In this document: piece by piece, positions 45,420-53,624 of the stretch
Numbering within the stretch: the first letter of the stretch is position 1
Layout: the number at the start of each line of letters is the position of its first letter
DNA from: Leptofilum sp041748655
GTDB lineage: Bacteria; Chloroflexota; Anaerolineae; Promineifilales; Promineifilaceae
DNA length: 64,000 nucleotides
Assembly (NCBI GenBank): GCA_041748655.1
Contig: JBGTCV010000087.1
Span: 1 to 64,000 of the forward strand
Direction of reading: 5' to 3'
Program-made: the position numbers and the translations under genes
The notes under the pieces: model-generated
The model's database searches: none
Seen by the model: only the letters and a program-made list of their open reading frames with translations
What the model was told of the DNA's origin: nothing

Positions 45420-46874
45420 TCAGCTCACCGAAACATTTGAAACAACTACGCGAAAACCAAAGTTATCGCTTGAAGCAACAGGAATATCGTCGTAGCGGTC
45501 AGCTAAGAGCGCAAACTGTCGCTTGTAACTCCATGATCCTCCACGCAATGCCCGGAATATAAAGCCCTCCTTATCCACCACATTTGTCCACTCCCAGACA
45601 TTACCAACCATATCGATACAACCATAATAGCTGTCTCCCTGTGGCGAAAACTGGCCGACTGATGTCGTAGAACCAATATTAGATTCCCAGGTATTGCAAT
45701 GGTTGTCACGCCATTCTTCACCCCAAGGGTATTGTCCACCATCTGTTCCGCGAGCGGCTTTTTCCCACTGCTCATCCGTTGGCAGTTCCATACCGGCCCA
45801 CTTTGCATATAGTTTAGCGTCATGCCAGCTGACTAGCACCACTGGGTGATCGTCTTTCCCCTCCTGATAGGCACGCTGCTGCCTGTCCCAATTATAAGGC
45901 ATTGCCCAACCTGCATCCCTGAAAGGAACATCATGACTCGGATTGGCATCCAGGAAGCGTTTATACTCAGCGTTGGTCACTGGCGTTTTGGCCATCCAGA
46001 ATCCGTCCAGGTACATCTTTTTCTTGTCATCCCCGTACAAAAACTCCCCTGCTGACACCCGCACAAACGCTTTTCCTGTTTTGGCATCTACAAAGCTGTT
46101 TTGCTCTTTGGTGCGAGAAGAATCCGCCTTCACCACTTTTGCTGTAGCAATATCTCGTAAAACCACCCTGGGAGCTGGTGGCGAAGGAGTGGTTTCTGGC
46201 TTTAGCAAATTGGCCAGTTGGGCATACCCTTGTTCATACCCATTTTGAAGTGAAATGTAGTGAAACGTGCGCCATAAAGCAGGTAAACGGCACGCTTTGA
46301 GCATAAGCGGGTAAAATTGTATTTCACCCCCATGTTCAAATTCGATGGCGGCGTTGGTTTCCATTTTGACCCAGCGGGAAGCGACGGCGTCTGGGGAGAG
46401 AAGCAGGACAAAGATGCTGCTTTCCTCCAGGCCACGGTTGATGGCCTCAACCCATTTTTCGCCGGGGCGGATGCTGTCAGGGGCAATCCAGATGTCGTAG
46501 CCGTGGTCGGCCAGGTCATGGGCCAGCCGTTGGGCAACTTCGGCGTCCTGGTGGGCGTGGCTGATGAAGATTTGGCGGGGGTTGCGGCTGATGGGAGCGT
46601 TTGTTGGCCGGGCAGCGGTGGGAGCTTTTTGGCCTGGCACGTAGTCGTCGGGTTGGAAAAAGGGGCGCATTTTTCCAAGCGCCGCCAGCAAATTGGGCAT
46701 CTGGTTGTACTGGTGGCAAAACTCAAGCAGCAGCGAAATTTGCTGCCGCCTGGTCATGCCCGGCGTGAGATCTTCATGGACTGAACGGAAGTAGTCGAAC
46801 AGCAGGTCGTTGAGGTCCTGGGGTCCCAAAAATTCGTTAATAAATTGGCGTAATTTGGCGGTGTCGTAATTCAT
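45420..46874 (-). CDS. Effector-associated domain/TIR/FGE-like protein
   Basis: A 484-residue protein. Residues ~1-75 form a small helical domain (DTAKLRQFINEFLGPQDLND) like the death-fold effector-associated domains (EAD). Residues ~100-230 are a TIR domain: IFISHAHQDAEVAQRL, then GYDIWIAPDSIRPGEKW, with Glu172 in the catalytic position (WVKMETNAA). Residues ~262-484 are an FGE/SUMF1 fold (GEFLYGDDKKKMYLDGFWMA, TPVTNAEYKRFL, GNVWEWT, RALRGGSW), but without the catalytic cysteine pair of formylglycine-generating enzymes, so it is likely a ligand-binding module. The plan fits bacterial NAD-cleaving immune effectors activated by partner proteins with an EAD. Confidence 0.88.
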   Translation of the reverse strand: MNYDTAKLRQFINEFLGPQDLNDLLFDYFRSVHEDLTPGMTRRQQISLLLEFCHQYNQMPNLLAALGKMRPFFQPDDYVPGQKAPTAARPTNAPISRNPRQIFISHAHQDAEVAQRLAHDLADHGYDIWIAPDSIRPGEKWVEAINRGLEESSIFVLLLSPDAVASRWVKMETNAAIEFEHGGEIQFYPLMLKACRLPALWRTFHYISLQNGYEQGYAQLANLLKPETTPSPPAPRVVLRDIATAKVVKADSSRTKEQNSFVDAKTGKAFVRVSAGEFLYGDDKKKMYLDGFWMAKTPVTNAEYKRFLDANPSHDVPFRDAGWAMPYNWDRQQRAYQEGKDDHPVVLVSWHDAKLYAKWAGMELPTDEQWEKAARGTDGGQYPWGEEWRDNHCNTWESNIGSTTSVGQFSPQGDSYYGCIDMVGNVWEWTNVVDKEGFIFRALRGGSWSYKRQFALLADRYDDIPVASSDNFGFRVVVSNVSVS

Positions 46875-46996
46875 ACTCTCGCTGGCGATTGGTTTGTTTC
46901 ACCAAGTATACGCCAACAAGGTGGAATTTTCATGCTCCGCCACCGGAGCTTCTTCTTACAAAATTTTCGCGGTAAACATCTGTGGTTACGAGCCAA

Positions 46997-47953
46997 CTAC
47001 TGGGTAGGTTCGTGCTGGTTGACCTGATACATAATTTTGGAGGCTCTGGGGGCACGCTGGCTGGTGGTGTTTAGTAAAACCATTGTGGTGCCCTGTTCCA
47101 GGCTGGCGTCGTACAGGTAGGCATCATCTTCAGAGGTGCCCAGGCCAATAATAAAGCCTAGAATACCCCCGATCACGGCACCACTAACTGTGCCGGTGAG
47201 GGTGGTAAGAACCCAGGTGCCCACCAGGGTAGCAGCCATAAATGGCTCAAAGTCAGGAAATAATAAAAAGCCAATGCCTGCAACGGCCCCCAGCAGGCTG
47301 CCCCAAATCGCCCCGCCCACCATACCGGAAAGTGTGGTCTCCATGGTTACAGCCTCATTTTCATGGTATTCTCGAGAAAAATCGATTACTTCATTGAGGT
47401 TGACTATTTTGATACCATCCTGCGAGAAGTTGGCTTTTTCCAGGGCGGCAACGGCCGTTTCCGCAGCCTGCTCCGAATCAAAAAGGCTCACCGTCAATTG
47501 CTCGCCAGACAAGCCAAGTAAGCGATTTATCTTCTCGCTAACAGCTTGAATTTGTTGAAACTGGCTTTTTACCAGTGTCCTGGCCTCGGACATCAACGCC
47601 TTATTTAAAGCACCCCGATAGGTTCTGAGGGCGACTTTCTCACCGAACGCCGCCTCTTTTAGCGCTACGCTTTCGGTGGATGTAGGGCCTATTGCCAGAG
47701 TAGACATGATCACAATCCGACCCCGGTGAATCATTCCCAAAACAGAGCGTCGTTTAGAGACATTTCCACCTAATGTTTCGATCATGGCCTCAAGATCGCC
47801 AGCCATCTGGTGGCGCTGCTGGGCGTAGCCTTTCAGCATCAGCTTCAAGCCTCGATTGGTAACCGAGTTGGCCACGATATTGAACCCTCTTTTCCCTATC
47901 GTACAAATTTTATGCAGCTGCTTTAATGTGTGGAGCGTTTCCTGGTTATTCAT
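46997..47953 (-). CDS. Ferritin-like DUF2383 domain protein with glycine-zipper membrane segment
   Basis: A 318-residue protein of stress-protein type. Residues ~1-145 resemble the PA2169/DUF2383 four-helix bundle (TLKQLHKICTIGKRGFN). Residues ~155-205 match the 17-kDa general stress domain (LTVSLFDSEQAAETAVAALE). Then a hydrophobic Gly-rich region with two spans (GMVGGAIWGSLLGAVAGIG, TGTVSGAVIGGILGFIIGLG) typical of glycine zippers, and a short tail. It may be membrane-associated. The hairpin at 47977 lies just upstream. Confidence 0.7.
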   Translation of the reverse strand: MNNQETLHTLKQLHKICTIGKRGFNIVANSVTNRGLKLMLKGYAQQRHQMAGDLEAMIETLGGNVSKRRSVLGMIHRGRIVIMSTLAIGPTSTESVALKEAAFGEKVALRTYRGALNKALMSEARTLVKSQFQQIQAVSEKINRLLGLSGEQLTVSLFDSEQAAETAVAALEKANFSQDGIKIVNLNEVIDFSREYHENEAVTMETTLSGMVGGAIWGSLLGAVAGIGFLLFPDFEPFMAATLVGTWVLTTLTGTVSGAVIGGILGFIIGLGTSEDDAYLYDASLEQGTTMVLLNTTSQRAPRASKIMYQVNQHEPTQ

Positions 47954-47976
47954 TACACCTTCTTTATTCCAGGCAA

Positions 47977-48006
47977 AACGGCCGTTCCCACTCAGGAACG
48001 GCCGTT
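47977..48006. terminator. Hairpin formed by two copies of the octamer ACGGCCGT
   Basis: AACGGCCGTTCC and GGAACGGCCGTT form a perfect 12-bp stem around CACTCA. It lies downstream of the YggT-like gene on the minus strand and before the next gene, as a terminator would, but no T-run follows. Interestingly each arm is itself the iterated palindrome. Confidence 0.5.
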
Positions 48007-48071
48007 ACCCTACAACAAAAAATGCCAAAATGATCTGTTATCGGTAGATAAGAATCAACACGCCAGCCGCG

Positions 48072-48482
48072 TTACCGCTCGCCAACCAGGTGCACAATGT
48101 AAATTATAAACCAGAACAAAATGGCATACGCCACCATGGCAATAACGGTGAAGATTTCAAAAACCGACCCATTCGCCGATGGCGTTTGCGTGAGGCCAAA
48201 AAATGGCAGCAAAAAGATATCAGACAGGCCGTAAATGAACCGGGCAAAGCCGCTTTCCGGATTGGCGGCAATCAACTTAAGAAAAACGCGAATGCCAAGC
48301 AAAGCTTCAAGCATGCCTAAAAGGAGCCATAGCGTTTGATCAGCTTTAAAAACAGCGCGGCGATTGGCCCGGAGCTCGGAATTTGTGGACACTCTTTCTC
48401 TGACAACTGTTTTTTCACTATGCGGCAGTTCGTCTCCATCGGTGTAGACTCTTTCTTCTCGTGTGATAATTTCCTCAGTCAT
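48072..48482 (-). CDS. YggT-like membrane protein
   Basis: A 136-residue protein with a charged ~50-residue head (EEIITREERVYTDGDELPHS) and two or three hydrophobic helices (LWLLLGMLEALLGIRVFLKL, FEIFTVIAMVAYAILFWFII). The second half resembles YggT family membrane proteins. The start is the ATG 48482 behind GGAGG, not 48539. Function unknown. Confidence 0.65.
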   Translation of the reverse strand: MTEEIITREERVYTDGDELPHSEKTVVRERVSTNSELRANRRAVFKADQTLWLLLGMLEALLGIRVFLKLIAANPESGFARFIYGLSDIFLLPFFGLTQTPSANGSVFEIFTVIAMVAYAILFWFIIYIVHLVGER

Positions 48483-48619
48483 GTGTGTACCTCCACTTTG
48501 TGCGCCAATACCGACAGACGCATTTTTAAATGTACACATACACTGGCATAGCCGCTTCTCTTTAGGAATACGGGTTTCCCCTACTTTTTGACCAAAAAAG
48601 ACCTTATTTTTCAGGAAAG

Positions 48620-49282
48620 TTAGCCTTGCTCGTCCAGCAGGCCCAACGTTTGGGCCTTGAGCACAGCCTGGGTGCGGTCGCGGGTGTTGGTTTTTTGCAA
48701 AATATTGGAGACGTAGTTTTTCACGGTGCCCTCGGCCAGAAACAACCGGGCGGCAATTTCCGGGTTGCTCAACCCCTCGGCAATGAGCTGCAAGATTTCC
48801 AGCTCCCGGTCGGAGAGGGGTTCTGGCAAAGCGTCGGCCGGTTTGGTGGGTGCCAGTCCGGCAAATTGAGCCAATACCCGCTGGGCCACGGCCGATCCCA
48901 ACAAAGCGCTGCCGCCCGCCACGGCACGTACGGCCGTTGCCAACTCTTCCCCCGACAAATCCTTCAACAAATACCCTTTGGCTCCAGCCCGCAGCCCGTC
49001 AAACAGAGAGTCGTCATCATCAAAAGTGGTCAAAATGATGATCTTGGCGTCTGGCCAATCGCGGCAGAGCCGGGCGGTAGCCTCTACGCCGTTCATCACC
49101 GGCATCCGAATATCCATCAAGGTGACGTGAGGCTGGAGATCGGCGTACGCCTGCACCGCCTCCTGCCCGTTGCCCGCCTCCCCCACGACCTCAATGTCTG
49201 GTTCCAGCTCCAGCAGCGTGCGCAGGCCGTCGCGCATCAAGCGCTGATCGTCCACCAGCAAAACACGGATGGGCTCAGGCAT
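48620..49282 (-). CDS. NarL/LuxR-family response regulator
   Basis: A 220-residue response regulator: receiver domain with LLVDDQRLMRDG, phospho-acceptor in VTLMDIRMPV, switch Thr in ILTTFDDD and Lys in YLLKDLSG; C-terminal LuxR helix-turn-helix (LSDRELEILQLIAEGLSNPE, LFLAEGTVKNYVSNILQKT). The ATG at 49282 overlaps the kinase stop by 8 bases, so the two are translationally coupled; an upstream frame to 49333 is disregarded. Confidence 0.95.
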   Translation of the reverse strand: MPEPIRVLLVDDQRLMRDGLRTLLELEPDIEVVGEAGNGQEAVQAYADLQPHVTLMDIRMPVMNGVEATARLCRDWPDAKIIILTTFDDDDSLFDGLRAGAKGYLLKDLSGEELATAVRAVAGGSALLGSAVAQRVLAQFAGLAPTKPADALPEPLSDRELEILQLIAEGLSNPEIAARLFLAEGTVKNYVSNILQKTNTRDRTQAVLKAQTLGLLDEQG

Positions 49283-50486
49283 CGGCCGCCGCCACAATGG
49301 GAATGGGCAGCTGAAAGCGCAGCAGCGCACCACCCTCGTCTGCTGTCCCCAGCTGAAGCGATCCGTCCAACTGTTTAGCCCGCTCCCGCAAGCCTACCAG
49401 ACCAAAACGGCCGTCTACTACCTCTCCTATAAAACCTCGTCCATCATCCGCCACGGTGAGGGTGATTTGCTTGTCGTCCGCCGCCAGACTCAACCACGCC
49501 TGCCGGGCGTTGGCGTGCCGCTGCACGTTGGTCAACGATTCCTGCGCGGCACGGTAGAGCGCCAGCCGGTGCGCTTCCGGCAGCAGCGGCAGCTCTTCCG
49601 GCAGCGTCAGGTGGATGTGCAGGCCAGTAGCTTCCTGAAACGTTTGGGTGAGATGGGTAACGGCCGTTTCCAACGATCCCGGCAGCATGGGTGTGCCCTC
49701 TGGCGAACGCAGCGCCGACACTGTCTGGCGCAGTTCGGCCAGCGCCTGCTTCAGCTGCGCACGCATCGCCTCAATCATACTGGCCGAGCGGGTCGGAGCG
49801 GTGGGGATGAGCCGCTGCGCCCCTTCCAGCTGCACAACTGCCACCGTCAGCCGGTGCCCCAGTGCGTCGTGCATTTCCCGCGCCAGCCGATTGCGCTCCT
49901 CGGCCACAGCCAGCTGCTGGGCCTGGCTGGTATACGCTTGCAGCTGCTCATGCGCCTCCTGCAAATCGGTCAAAAGCTGCTGGCTGTGCTGCCGCGCTTC
50001 GTTGGCCTGGCGCAGCCCGGCACCAAACGTGCCAAAAAAGAGATAGCCACCCAAGATCGCCACAAAATCGTTGGCATGTATGGTGCCGAAGGAAAAAAAA
50101 CCAGCAAACCAGGTAACAAAAATAAAAACGAGGATCCAAATCAGTCCAGATAGGAGCGGCAGGAACAACATTGCCTGAGCGCTTAAAATAAATAAAAACG
50201 TGGAGATGCTGTCGGCTACCCTGGAGGGTAACAGCGAGGCGATGCTCCAGGCAACGGCAAGTTGGAACAACAAATAAAGATGCACCTGAAACGGCCGTTC
50301 TTCCAAAAACACATAAACGCTCAGCCCCACAAAAAAGAAGCCAAACAGGACTAAAATGGCCGTTCTGTTGGGGGAAACATTCAAATCGGGCAGGACAGCC
50401 AGTAGAATCCCTAACCAGGTGAGGTACGCCGCCGCATTGAGCAGCCAGAAGCTGTAGTTAGAGCGCTGTCGGATCGAGGTGGACAT
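49275..50486 (-). CDS. Membrane sensor histidine kinase, NarL-system type
   Basis: A 403-residue kinase. Residues ~10-155 hold six hydrophobic helices with almost no extracellular loop, so the stimulus may be in the membrane. The phospho-acceptor His lies in RNRLAREMHDALGHRLTVA (~residue 205), HisKA_3 type; the HATPase domain follows (NVQRHANARQAWLSL, VADDGRGFIG, GLVGLRERA). It is downstream of a membrane protein by 7 bases and upstream of the response regulator with overlap. Confidence 0.93.
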   Translation of the reverse strand: MSTSIRQRSNYSFWLLNAAAYLTWLGILLAVLPDLNVSPNRTAILVLFGFFFVGLSVYVFLEERPFQVHLYLLFQLAVAWSIASLLPSRVADSISTFLFILSAQAMLFLPLLSGLIWILVFIFVTWFAGFFSFGTIHANDFVAILGGYLFFGTFGAGLRQANEARQHSQQLLTDLQEAHEQLQAYTSQAQQLAVAEERNRLAREMHDALGHRLTVAVVQLEGAQRLIPTAPTRSASMIEAMRAQLKQALAELRQTVSALRSPEGTPMLPGSLETAVTHLTQTFQEATGLHIHLTLPEELPLLPEAHRLALYRAAQESLTNVQRHANARQAWLSLAADDKQITLTVADDGRGFIGEVVDGRFGLVGLRERAKQLDGSLQLGTADEGGALLRFQLPIPIVAAADA

Positions 50487-50493
50487 GGACCGA

Positions 50494-51480
50494 TTATAAG
50501 GCAGAACGGCCGTCTGCCGAAAATTGGTAAGTAACGGCCGTTCCCGCCAAACTCACGACCGTCACCAGGCCAGCCAGCGCAGCCAGCGTAACGCCATCCG
50601 GGGCGATGAGCGGCTGGGCGCGAAGAGCTTGCCACAGCAGCAGCAGCACCAGGCCCAGGTAGCCCAAGCCGCCAATCGCGACCAATGCTGTGCGACGGCC
50701 GTCTGACAGCCGGGTGCGAAAACGACGATTCACAACAATCCCCAGCAGCGGAATGATTTGCAGCGCATGCAGCCCCACAAAATGGGCCACCCGAATGTCG
50801 CCTCCTTCGCTGCTCCAGCCAACAAACGGCAAGCCAGGGCCACCATCCGCCACGCCAACGCTGTGCGCCCCAATGATGCTCACCGTTTCACCCGCCTGCA
50901 AAGCGGACAACTGCTCCGGGGTCGGTTGGGTCATCAAAAAGCCAAGGATAGAGCCAACGGCCGTTACCAGCAGCCCCAGCCGCAAAGCCCAGGCAAACGG
51001 CCGATTATCCATCTTTTGCCGCATTAGCAGAACGGCGGTGGCAATATTCATCAGCCAGATCACCATTACAAACGCGCCCATCAGCGCGAAAATTGTGCTG
51101 TCGAACACCGTTCCCTCATTAAAATGGCTGGGCACGCCGCGTGCCGCCTGGACAAAAATACCCACCACTTCCACCAAAAAACCCAGCGCCGTCAGGCCAC
51201 CGATCCAGCGCACCAGCCGGGGATGCCCTTCCACATAGCTCAACAGCCAGGCCAGCGTACCGGTGTACAAGGTGATGGAAATGGCGAACTTCATCGGCTT
51301 AATCCAGGCGGGCGCACCAGTCACCAGCCGGGAATCAAAAATGGAAAGTACAATCGTTACCACAAACAAAATCAGGCAGCCGGCAACGGACCAGGTTAAA
51401 AATCGGTCGGTGCCAAAGATACGCCGCCACAGTTCGGTTTCGTTTAAATTTGTCTCTATTCGGGTTGTCAGGCTACTCAT
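50494..51480 (-). CDS. Unrecognised polytopic membrane protein
   Basis: A 328-residue integral membrane protein with about 8-9 helices; no family is recognised with confidence. A His-rich conserved-looking segment (VAHFVGLHALQIIPLLGI) lies at ~250-270, and FAISITLYTGTLAWLL at ~70. The start is the ATG at 51480 with GGAGG 8 bases upstream; the GTG at 51495 overlaps that site. It heads an operon with the kinase and regulator and may be the sensing partner or target. Confidence 0.7.
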   Translation of the reverse strand: MSSLTTRIETNLNETELWRRIFGTDRFLTWSVAGCLILFVVTIVLSIFDSRLVTGAPAWIKPMKFAISITLYTGTLAWLLSYVEGHPRLVRWIGGLTALGFLVEVVGIFVQAARGVPSHFNEGTVFDSTIFALMGAFVMVIWLMNIATAVLLMRQKMDNRPFAWALRLGLLVTAVGSILGFLMTQPTPEQLSALQAGETVSIIGAHSVGVADGGPGLPFVGWSSEGGDIRVAHFVGLHALQIIPLLGIVVNRRFRTRLSDGRRTALVAIGGLGYLGLVLLLLWQALRAQPLIAPDGVTLAALAGLVTVVSLAGTAVTYQFSADGRSAL

Positions 51481-51591
51481 TTTATTTACCTCCACAGTTT
51501 ATCTCAGGTGTTGAATTCCATAGCTTCAATGTAGCGGAGGCATAGTCACATGCGGCAGTGCCGGTCGTCACATGCCGGTCATATGACCAAA

Positions 51592-51647
51592 GATGCGTGA
51601 AACCCTTCGGCAGCCTCAGGGCAGGCTGCTGAAGGGTTTCACGCATC
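51592..51647 (-). terminator. 25-bp stem-loop after the DUF190-CBS gene
   Basis: GATGCGTGAAACCCTTC-G-GCAGCCT pairs with AGGCTGC-T-GAAGGGTTTCACGCATC around a 6-base loop (CAGGGC), one G:T or mismatch only. On the minus strand it is followed by TTTGG. It lies about 38 bases after the stop of the fluoride operon and is a likely terminator. Confidence 0.65.
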
Positions 51648-51684
51648 ACTCAAAACTTATGCAAATACTTTGGATTCTGTGGTG

Positions 51685-52977
51685 TCACGACTCAGCTATC
51701 AGGCTGCGCAGCAGGCTGGCCCGGCCGAGCAAACCAAGCAAACGGCCGTCCCCATCCACCACCGGCAGCCGCTTGACCCCGTGCTGCACCATCAGGCGCA
51801 GCGCCGCGGCAGGGGACGCAGCGACAGAAATTGTAATAGCGGGGGTGGTCATCAGATCGACGGCCGTTTCAGCGGCGCCTAGCAAAGGAGAGGATGCAGT
51901 TGCTGGCTGGCCAATTACCAGACGGCGCAGCCGATCCAGCAGGCCGGGATGCGCTTCTTTCTGGCTGCGGCGCAGCAGGTCGCCATCAGTAATGATACCC
52001 AAAACGTGCCGCGCGTCATCCACAATCACAGCCCGACGGCGGCGGTTTTGCTCCAGCGCCTGCACAATCTCTTCCAGCGGGGTCTTGGGCGACACGGTAG
52101 GCACGTCGCGGTACATGAGTTCACGGATGGTTGCACCAGTAGTCGGTGGTTCCGATTCCGTTTCGGTGGCAGGCTGGTGATATTCTACTGTGCGCAGAAT
52201 ATCAACGCGGCTGATCCAGCCTATTAAACGGCCGTTTCCGTCCACAACCGGCAATCGTTTCAAATCGTGTTTTGCCATTGCCTGCACCGCCTGGCGCAGC
52301 GGCGCCGTCGCCAGGATAATGATAACAGGGCTGGTCATAAAGGAAGCGGCCGTAACGTTTTGTGCCCTTAATTCAGCCAACTGCTGCTGCCAGTCGGCTG
52401 CCGGCAGCTCAGCCTGCAAATCCAGGCGGGCGCTTAATCCGGCCCGGCGCAGCAGGTCGCCATCGGTGATGATGCCCAGGGGACGGCCGTTCTCTTCCAC
52501 CACCGGCAAGCTACGATACCCCTTTTGCAGCAGCAGCGTTACCACCTCGGCCACTGGCATGTCCGGCGCCACCGTTACCACTTCGGTACGCATGACGTCC
52601 TGCACCGGCTGGGCCAACGGGTCCGGCCGGCGTCCCGGCGCATATTGCAGCACATCCACTTCTTCCACGATAATCAGGCCATCATCTACCATCTGTCGCA
52701 CCTGAGGCAGCAAGCGTTCCACTACCTCCGTTTGGTCTACCCATTCAACACGAATAGGCAGGTCAGTAGACAGATCAACAATCGTCGCGGTGTGAATGCG
52801 ACTCTTCGCGCCAAACCCGGCCAAACCGCGGACCACTGTCGCCCCAGAAGCACCCTCCTGTTTCAAAAATTGCAGCAGTGCCATATATAACGATTTACTG
52901 TGCAGCGATTTGCCCTGATAATGGTCGCTTTCACCAATATGGATAGTGACACGTAATGCTTTGCCTTGTAATTGCAT
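51685..52977 (-). CDS. DUF190 protein with two CBS pairs
   Basis: A 430-residue protein. Residues ~1-115 are a DUF190 domain (GKALRVTIHIGESDHYQGK, RGLAGFGAKSRIHTATI), a PII-like fold often next to crcB. Residues ~130-430 contain four CBS domains as two pairs, each repeating motifs such as VVTVAPDMPVAEVVTLLLQK and LPVVDGNGRLIGWISRVD. It overlaps nothing but follows crcB by 6 bases, so it should be controlled by the same fluoride riboswitch. It may sense nucleotides or modulate the channel. Confidence 0.88.
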   Translation of the reverse strand: MQLQGKALRVTIHIGESDHYQGKSLHSKSLYMALLQFLKQEGASGATVVRGLAGFGAKSRIHTATIVDLSTDLPIRVEWVDQTEVVERLLPQVRQMVDDGLIIVEEVDVLQYAPGRRPDPLAQPVQDVMRTEVVTVAPDMPVAEVVTLLLQKGYRSLPVVEENGRPLGIITDGDLLRRAGLSARLDLQAELPAADWQQQLAELRAQNVTAASFMTSPVIIILATAPLRQAVQAMAKHDLKRLPVVDGNGRLIGWISRVDILRTVEYHQPATETESEPPTTGATIRELMYRDVPTVSPKTPLEEIVQALEQNRRRRAVIVDDARHVLGIITDGDLLRRSQKEAHPGLLDRLRRLVIGQPATASSPLLGAAETAVDLMTTPAITISVAASPAAALRLMVQHGVKRLPVVDGDGRLLGLLGRASLLRSLIAES

Positions 52978-52983
52978 CCTTCT

Positions 52984-53370
52984 TTACCCTCCGCTTTGTA
53001 GCCACCGAGCCAGTGCAGCGCCTAGGATGGCGCTTAACAGCCCAACCAGATTATTGCCCACCATATTCAACAAGCCACGCCAGAGGCCAGCCTCCCGCCA
53101 CAGGTTCATGCTTTCTACGGCGTAGGAAGAAAAAGTGGTGAACGAGCCCAAAAAGCCCACGGCCAGCAGCAGCCGTGCCTCCGGCGATAGTTGCAGCTGC
53201 TCGGTTCCCAAGGTTAGCAGAAACCCCAGGACAAAACTGCCAGTGATATTCACAATCAATGTCCCATACGGAAAATCTGCGCCCAGATAATTCCCCGCCC
53301 AAACACCCACCAGGTAACGGGCGTTCGCTCCTAAAGCCGCACCGGCGGCGATAAGTAAATAACGATTCAA
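52984..53370 (-). CDS. crcB: Fluoride ion channel CrcB (Fluc)
   Basis: A 128-residue four-helix membrane protein that exports fluoride as a dual-topology dimer. Family motifs are clear: GAALGANARYLVG, YGTLIVNITGSFVLGFL and GFLGSFTTFSSYAVES, whose Asn and Phe-Phe residues line the pore. The start is set at TTG 53370 with AAAGGAG 8 bases upstream; a TTG at 53394 lies before that site. The gene is directly downstream of a fluoride riboswitch with its own terminator. Confidence 0.95.
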   Translation of the reverse strand: MNRYLLIAAGAALGANARYLVGVWAGNYLGADFPYGTLIVNITGSFVLGFLLTLGTEQLQLSPEARLLLAVGFLGSFTTFSSYAVESMNLWREAGLWRGLLNMVGNNLVGLLSAILGAALARWLQSGG

Positions 53371-53409
53371 GCAATATTCTCCTTTGTCTATCAATAACTG
53401 GCTCAGACA

Positions 53410-53452
53410 TAAAGAAAGCCTCTACCAACGAACCATGTCATTGATAGAGGCT
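53410..53452 (-). terminator. Riboswitch-controlled intrinsic terminator upstream of crcB
   Basis: On the minus strand AGCCTCTATCAA (53452-53441) pairs with TTGGTAGAGGCT (53428-53417) with one G:T pair, followed by TTTCTTTA. Its 5' arm reuses the GCCTC of the aptamer P1 stem, so ligand binding would prevent the terminator from forming. Confidence 0.85.
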
Positions 53453-53512
53453 ATCATCCGGAAAGTCCGGCAGTTATCTCAGGAAAGTGAGTTGGCGAGC
53501 CTCATCGCCAAT
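53445..53512 (-). promoter_or_regulatory. Fluoride riboswitch aptamer (crcB motif)
   Basis: Reading on the minus strand: GGCGATGAGGCTCGCC (53509-53494), then an ~20-base linker ending AACTGCC, a small stem GGACTTTCCGG, and ATGATAGCCTC, which closes P1 with GAGGC. These are the conserved pieces of the crcB RNA, in the right order and spacing. The aptamer overlaps the 5' arm of the terminator, so fluoride should turn crcB on. Confidence 0.9.
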
Positions 53513-53624
53513 TGAGTTGTTTTTGGATTGTATCAAAAGCAATCAGGCTCCGGCAAATTGCACAATGTTTGACGTGAAAGCCAAACAAATAGCGCAATTA
53601 GGCCCCACTCATTACAATTGCGGC

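Noticed and set aside
45420..46130. FGE domain considered as a sulfatase activator linked with the AnSME at 22031
   Set aside because: The catalytic cysteines of FGE are absent in the C-terminal domain, and it is fused to EAD and TIR; a ligand-binding role fits better.
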